Part shown: piece by piece, positions 29,005 to 32,779 of the stretch
Numbering within the stretch: position 1 is the first letter of the stretch
Layout of the letters: each line of letters starts with the position of its first letter
The notes under the pieces: model-generated
What the model was told of the DNA's origin: nothing
Seen by the model: the letters and a program-made list of their open reading frames with translations, nothing else
Database searches by the model: none
DNA from: Parafrankia discariae
GTDB taxonomy: Bacteria > Actinomycetota > Actinomycetes > Frankiales > Frankiaceae
Length of the DNA stretch: 32,779 nucleotides
Assembly: GCF_000373365.1 (NCBI RefSeq)
Contig: NZ_KB891246.1
Location: forward strand, 1-32,779
Direction: 5' to 3'
Made by a program: the position numbers and the translations under genes

Positions 29005-30663
29005 TCAGCCGTACTGTTCCAGCACCTGGCTGATCACGCCGCGGGCGGCCGGCGAGAACTGCCGCCAGTCGTCGCCGAGGTCGGCCGCGAAAGAGCGTTC
29101 GTAGCCCGTGTCGCGCAGCCGGATGTCGGGCAGATACCCGGAGTGGAACTGGACGGACAGTTTCAGGCCCGCGGCGGTGGCGACGGCGACGGGCCCCGCG
29201 CCGAGAGCGAGGGCGTCGAACACCTGAAGCTCGGTCCGGTCGGAGTGGTGAACAAAGATCACCGCCCAGCCGGGGCCGCCGGCGGGGTCGGGAACGAACA
29301 CCGGTGACTCGCCGGTCGTGCCGGCGGGAAACGACCAGGCCGACTGCTCGGTCATCGTCTCCAGGTCGATGCACACCAGGGACGACGGAATCTCCCGCGA
29401 CGGCAACCGGTCCACCGGGACGACGCGATAGGGGTGGTCCCGGTACATCTCGACGACGCGGGTGGCCAGCATCCCGGTGTCGCAGCCCCAGTACGACTGC
29501 CACAGGTGACGGCCACGTTCGAGCCCCGGGCGCCGCAGGTCACGACCGTAGACCAGCGTGGCCCAGTGTCGTTCCGCGTCCAGGAAGACCCGGCTGTCCC
29601 TGACCCGACCGGTTCGGCCGTCGATCACATAGCGGCCGACCGGTGAGGCGTCCACCGGGGCGGGGACGAAGCCGGGCAGGCCCTTGGCGAGACCGGAGCC
29701 GGTTCCCCAGACGCTGTCGGCGTCGGTGAGCGTGTAGTTGAGGTCCCAGCCGTTCGAATGGGCGAGGTACATCGTGACGTCGTCGCCGTCCTGGCGGTAG
29801 TCGGCGAAGTGGTGGAACGACTCGCGCGGGACGCGGGCGTGGGTCACCGGGACATCACTGCCCCGGCGGGCCGCGGTGAGATCGCGCTTGGCCACCAGGT
29901 AGACGTCGGTGAAGGGCAGATGCGGTTTGGTGCGGCCACGTCCGGCGACGGCGCCGGGCTCGGGCTGGAACCCGATCTCCGTGAAGATCACGTAGTCCTG
30001 GGTGACCGTCATCTCGTGCACGCCCTGGGTCAGGTGCGCACCGGGTACGTGCCACGTCTCGACGTCGCCGTGGCCGTCCCAGCGGACCACCCACATGGGA
30101 CCTTCCATGTCGGTGGTGGACGAACCCCGGGGGCGGAGGTTCGTGTTGCACCACCACATGCAGCCGTCGTCGAGGTCCTCGACCGGGTGCGCCGCCGTCC
30201 GCACACCGGGGAGCAGGGGATGCGCGACGACCTCGGGGTATTCACCGACCCCGCCGAGAAAGGTCCTGAACTCCAGCGTCGCCGGGTCGAACTCGACCGG
30301 CCGCTGGCTCAGGCCGGTGAGCAGCAGCCGGTCCCCGAAGAAGTGCGGCGCCACGTTCGTCAGGGACGGCCGTCCGCCGGCGGTCAGCTCCGCGAGTTCG
30401 GCCGGTGGCAACGCCCGGCCGAGGCCGTCGAGAAGAGCCAGGTCGGGGGTGACGACCCGTTTCGTCCGCCAGTGCCTGGTCTCGAGGTCCACCTGGGTGA
30501 GCAGGCCCGGGCCGGCGAACATGAAATCGACGGCGGTCGGCTGCGCCGGCCCGATGACGAAGACGCTCCCGGTCAGCCCGTCGGGCCACCGGCCGGCAGT
30601 AACCGTCAGGTCGACGTTGTACTCGGTGCTCGGTTCAAGAGCGTGGTGAAGTGCATGGCCCAT
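29005..30663 (-). CDS. Carotenoid cleavage oxygenase family (RPE65/CCD/LSD) dioxygenase
   Basis: 552 residues, slightly longer than bacterial averages. The beta-propeller's four iron-ligand His appear to be His159 (RTAAHPVED), His216 (GVHEMTVTQDYVIF), His285 (FHHFADYRQDGDDVTMY) and His507 (VQFHSGYLP), in the usual order and spacing. These enzymes cleave a C=C bond of carotenoids, apocarotenoids, retinoids or stilbenes with O2 at a single Fe(II). The sequence is divergent around the N terminus (no canonical WPDGLxGSLYRNGP but WPDGLTGSVFVIGP), so the substrate is uncertain. ATG start at 30663. It heads a minus-strand group with the FAD enzyme, P450 and methyltransferase. The 324-bp upstream region carries a separate dyad. 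Confidence 0.88.
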   Translation of the reverse strand: MGHALHHALEPSTEYNVDLTVTAGRWPDGLTGSVFVIGPAQPTAVDFMFAGPGLLTQVDLETRHWRTKRVVTPDLALLDGLGRALPPAELAELTAGGRPSLTNVAPHFFGDRLLLTGLSQRPVEFDPATLEFRTFLGGVGEYPEVVAHPLLPGVRTAAHPVEDLDDGCMWWCNTNLRPRGSSTTDMEGPMWVVRWDGHGDVETWHVPGAHLTQGVHEMTVTQDYVIFTEIGFQPEPGAVAGRGRTKPHLPFTDVYLVAKRDLTAARRGSDVPVTHARVPRESFHHFADYRQDGDDVTMYLAHSNGWDLNYTLTDADSVWGTGSGLAKGLPGFVPAPVDASPVGRYVIDGRTGRVRDSRVFLDAERHWATLVYGRDLRRPGLERGRHLWQSYWGCDTGMLATRVVEMYRDHPYRVVPVDRLPSREIPSSLVCIDLETMTEQSAWSFPAGTTGESPVFVPDPAGGPGWAVIFVHHSDRTELQVFDALALGAGPVAVATAAGLKLSVQFHSGYLPDIRLRDTGYERSFAADLGDDWRQFSPAARGVISQVLEQYG

Positions 30664-30987
30664 GTCATTTCCCTGGGAGTTCGGCTCGCCGAGTGGAATT
30701 CAGGACTCTGGTCGCGACGGATTTGTTCTCACATCCTCCAGATGTCACCGCGGCGACGCCGTCGAAATAATGCCAATTAATGGATCTATTGGCATTGCCC
30801 GTCGCGTCGCCAGGTGAGGCGGCGTCGGTTGATCTGCGACGTGACAAGTTGATCTACGGCGAGCCCGGGTCGACGGGAGCCGCGGGGGCCGGCCGTCCCG
30901 CTGTGCGGATCCCCGTTCGGGGGTGCCACCCGGGCCCGCTTATCATCTCGAATCGGGTACATCGGGCGGAGCTGAGGAGATGTGGCC
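30664..30987. promoter_or_regulatory. Divergent promoter region, oxygenase / LCP gene
   Basis: A 324-bp gap without a gene. Its AT-rich centre has AATGCCAAT (30769-30777) and ATTGGCATT (30788-30796), perfect inverted 9-bp copies 10 bp apart, which looks like an operator for a dimeric regulator. GTTGATCT occurs twice as a direct repeat 20 bp apart (30828 and 30848). Nothing else I can name. The regulator is not identified; no regulator gene sits next to it. Confidence 0.55.
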
Positions 30988-32550
30988 GTGCCAGGAGATG
31001 CGCCGCTTCCCGCCCAGCTGAGCCTGCGGGGAGACGACGGATCCGGCCGGCCCCGGCGTGGGCGCGCCGGCCGCGGGCGGCTCGGTACCGCGCTCGCGAG
31101 CGCGCTCTCCGTCACCGTACTGATGTTCAGTGTGGGTGGCTGGTCGCTTTACGCCTACGCCAACGGCAACGTCAACCACATCGGTCTCGACCTGGGCGGC
31201 GATCGCCCGGCCGCCGAGCACGACGTCGAGAACTACCTGCTGGTCGGTACGGACAGCCGCGCGGGCACCGGCGACGAGTACGGCGGCGCCTCGCTCGTCG
31301 CCGGCCAGCGCTCGGACACCACGATGCTGATCCACGTGGCCGAGGACGGGGCCACCACGACGGTCTCGTTCCCGCGCGACACCCTCGTGGCCATTCCCGA
31401 GTACACCGACCAGGCCGGCAAGGTGCACAAGAAGCACCGGGGCAAGTTCAACTCGGCGATCGCCGACGGCGGCCCGTCGCTGCTGATCAAGATGATGGAG
31501 AGCCTGACCGGGATGCGGGTCGACCACTACGTGTCGGTCGACCTCGCCGGCTTCAAGCAGATCACCGACGCGATCGGCGGCGTCGACGTCTGCGTGCTGC
31601 CCTCGGATTTCCGGGACCGTTTCCAGGACGACGCCGGGCGGTGGCGGGTGAGCACCAACACCCACGACACGATGAGCGGCTGGTCCGGCGGCCCGGGAAC
31701 CCTGCACGTCAACGGCGAGCAGGCCCTCGCGTTCGTCCGCCAGCGGCACGGGTTCATGCAGGGCGACATCGCCCGGATCAACCGCCAGCAGCAGTTCCTC
31801 GGCGCCGTGCTGCACAAGGCCACCAGCGGCGACGTCCTGACGAACCCGCTCAAGTCGGGGGCGCTGCTCCGGGCGGCCACCGCCGCGGTCACCCTCGACG
31901 AGAACACCTCACTCGACGAGCTCATGAAACTCGGGCTGTCGATGAAGGGCATGACGGACGGCGCGCTGCACGTCGAGACCCTGCCGACCCGGGCGCCCGG
32001 GCGCGCCGACGGCGGGAACCCGGACGACGGAACGCTGCCCCCCTTCGGCGCGGTCCAGCTCTACGACCCGGTCGACCTCGCGCGGATCGTCCTGCCACTC
32101 GGTGGTCAGGTCGACGGGGTCACCGTCGAGGACACGACCGCCTCGGCCACGCCCGGCCCGGTGACCGTCCCGCCCGAACAGGTCGCGGTCGCCGTCTACA
32201 ACGGCTCCGGCACCGCCGGCCTGGCCGCGAAGGCGACGACGGCGCTGACGCGCGAGGGCTTCCAGGCGACCAGCGCCGGCAACGCCGAACCGCGGGCCCA
32301 GGCCAGGTCACAGGTGCTCTACGGCGCCGGTCAGCAGCAGGCCGCGTGGACGGTGCAGGCGGCGGTGCCCGGCTCGGTCTCCCGCGCCGACCCGACCATC
32401 ACCGGGATCCGCCTCATCCTCGGCGGCGGGTACACCGGCGTCGTCACCCCGGCGGCGACCAGTGCCACCCCCGCCGCCGGCGCGACGGCCCCGGCCCCGG
32501 CGGCCCCCGCGTCCCAGGACGCGCCACCGCCCCCCAACTGCACCCTCTAA
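30988..32550 (+). CDS. LytR-CpsA-Psr (LCP) wall-polymer transferase with LytR_C domain
   Basis: 520 residues. A short basic cytoplasmic start, one membrane helix (ASALSVTVLMFSVGGWSLYAYA, about 34-55), then the LCP domain: ENYLLVGTDSR, RSDTTMLIHVAEDGATTTVSFPRDTLVAIP, FNSAIADGGPSLLIKMMESLTGMRVDHYVSVDLAGFKQITDAIGGVDVCV, EQALAFVRQRHGFMQGDIARINRQQQFL. These carry the conserved Asp and Arg residues that hold the polyprenyl-phosphate and Mg. A C-terminal LytR_C domain (about 395-475, VAVAVYNGSGTAGLAAKATTALTREGFQ) and a Pro/Ala tail follow. The enzyme attaches glycopolymers (such as arabinogalactan or teichoic acids) to peptidoglycan. GTG 30988 is preferred because GAGGAG lies eight bases upstream; GTG 30982 is too close. 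Confidence 0.93.
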   Translation: MPGDAPLPAQLSLRGDDGSGRPRRGRAGRGRLGTALASALSVTVLMFSVGGWSLYAYANGNVNHIGLDLGGDRPAAEHDVENYLLVGTDSRAGTGDEYGGASLVAGQRSDTTMLIHVAEDGATTTVSFPRDTLVAIPEYTDQAGKVHKKHRGKFNSAIADGGPSLLIKMMESLTGMRVDHYVSVDLAGFKQITDAIGGVDVCVLPSDFRDRFQDDAGRWRVSTNTHDTMSGWSGGPGTLHVNGEQALAFVRQRHGFMQGDIARINRQQQFLGAVLHKATSGDVLTNPLKSGALLRAATAAVTLDENTSLDELMKLGLSMKGMTDGALHVETLPTRAPGRADGGNPDDGTLPPFGAVQLYDPVDLARIVLPLGGQVDGVTVEDTTASATPGPVTVPPEQVAVAVYNGSGTAGLAAKATTALTREGFQATSAGNAEPRAQARSQVLYGAGQQQAAWTVQAAVPGSVSRADPTITGIRLILGGGYTGVVTPAATSATPAAGATAPAPAAPASQDAPPPPNCTL

Positions 32551-32551
32551 A

Positions 32552-32779
32552 GGCTGTTTCGTAACCCGGATGCCGGGCCTCGGGGCTGCCTGGTAGATCA
32601 TGTTGGGGTGCAGGTCATCTCCGCCGCCGACCCTCAGTGGATCTTCCCGTTCACCGGGTTGAAGCCGACCCAGTTCCGCCGACTGGTCCGTCTCGTCGCC
32701 CAGCGCGGCGGGGACCGGATCGCCGACGGGCGGCCGGGACGGCCGTGGGCGTTGCCTCTGCCGGACCGGGTGCTGCTGG
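32552..32779 (+). mobile_element. Left end of an IS5-type insertion sequence (cut by window edge)
   Basis: Immediately after the LCP stop at 32550 the sequence GGCTGTTTCGTAACCC begins, the kind of terminal end seen on actinobacterial IS5-group elements, and a transposase reading frame follows 56 bp later. The right end is outside the window, so inverted repeats and target duplication cannot be checked. Confidence 0.6.
32608..32779 (+). CDS. IS5-type transposase, N-terminal fragment
   Basis: Starts at GTG 32608 with VQVISAADPQWIFPFTGLKPTQFRRLVRLVAQRGGDRIADGRPGRPWALPLPDRVLL and runs off the window edge. The pattern FTGL-P-QF--LV followed by GRPWALPLPDRVLL is the N-terminal HTH_Tnp_4 part of DDE transposases of the IS5/IS1182-like groups, which binds the element ends. 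The catalytic domain is not in view. A weak GTTGGGG precedes the start. Confidence 0.75.
   Translation, partial: MQVISAADPQWIFPFTGLKPTQFRRLVRLVAQRGGDRIADGRPGRPWALPLPDRVLL

Noticed and set aside
30780-32564. 594-residue plus-strand ORF over the LCP gene
   Set aside because: An offset frame of the LCP coding sequence with extreme Arg/Gly content and no motifs.

Overview
The window is very GC-rich and dense with overlapping antisense ORFs. It uses many GTG starts and 4-bp start/stop overlaps and carries regulator families typical of mycelial actinomycetes (TetR, large ATP-binding LuxR, YtrA-type GntR, PadR, BlaI/M56). This points to an actinobacterium with a large genome. The transposase types and tailoring enzymes would suit a Frankia-like or related soil/plant actinomycete, but that placement is inference. 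No rRNA, tRNA or CRISPR array was seen. The region looks accessory rather than core, with insertion-sequence fragments at both edges: an IS630-type right end at 1-290 and the left end of an IS5-type element from about 32552.

Region 1-7050: an alpha/beta hydrolase gene cut off by the IS630 element, divergent from its likely TetR repressor across two palindromic operators. Then come a 940-residue LuxR-type ATPase regulator, a decayed esterase relic, a divergent SDR dehydrogenase/TetR pair with a clean 21-bp dyad, and a small membrane protein behind a shared hairpin terminator. Region 7228-9762: a leaderless PadR regulator translationally coupled to an unusual 722-residue membrane protein made of eight about 70-residue two-helix repeats. 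Region 9854-12098: a TetR/MFS drug-efflux pair with repeated operator half-sites. Region 12292-16179: a LacI regulator with a doublet operator, a cytochrome P450 and a beta-lactamase-like serine hydrolase.

Region 16286-18333 is a self-contained YtrA-type GntR, ABC ATPase and ABC permease operon, each gene overlapping the next by GTGA. Region 18544-19955 is a BlaI/M56 sensor pair in which the protease seems to start at ATA. Divergent from it is a complete EfeUOB iron-uptake operon (20175-23714) with an iron-box-like site and a second strong dyad in its leader, closed by a hairpin. TrmO and a DUF574-type methyltransferase follow.

Region 25465-30663 is a minus-strand tailoring group: a carotenoid-cleavage-type oxygenase, then (after a 16-bp tandem repeat array) an FAD oxidoreductase, a P450 and a carboxyl-methyltransferase-like enzyme, the last two joined by a TGATG overlap. 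It lacks a scaffold synthase and looks like an apocarotenoid, terpenoid or stilbene-type modification pathway of unknown product. A divergent LytR-CpsA-Psr wall-polymer transferase ends the window just before the IS5-type element.

The most unusual items are the eight-repeat membrane protein with its PadR regulator, the oxygenase/FAD/P450/methyltransferase group with its 16-bp iteron array, and the ATA start of the M56 protease.
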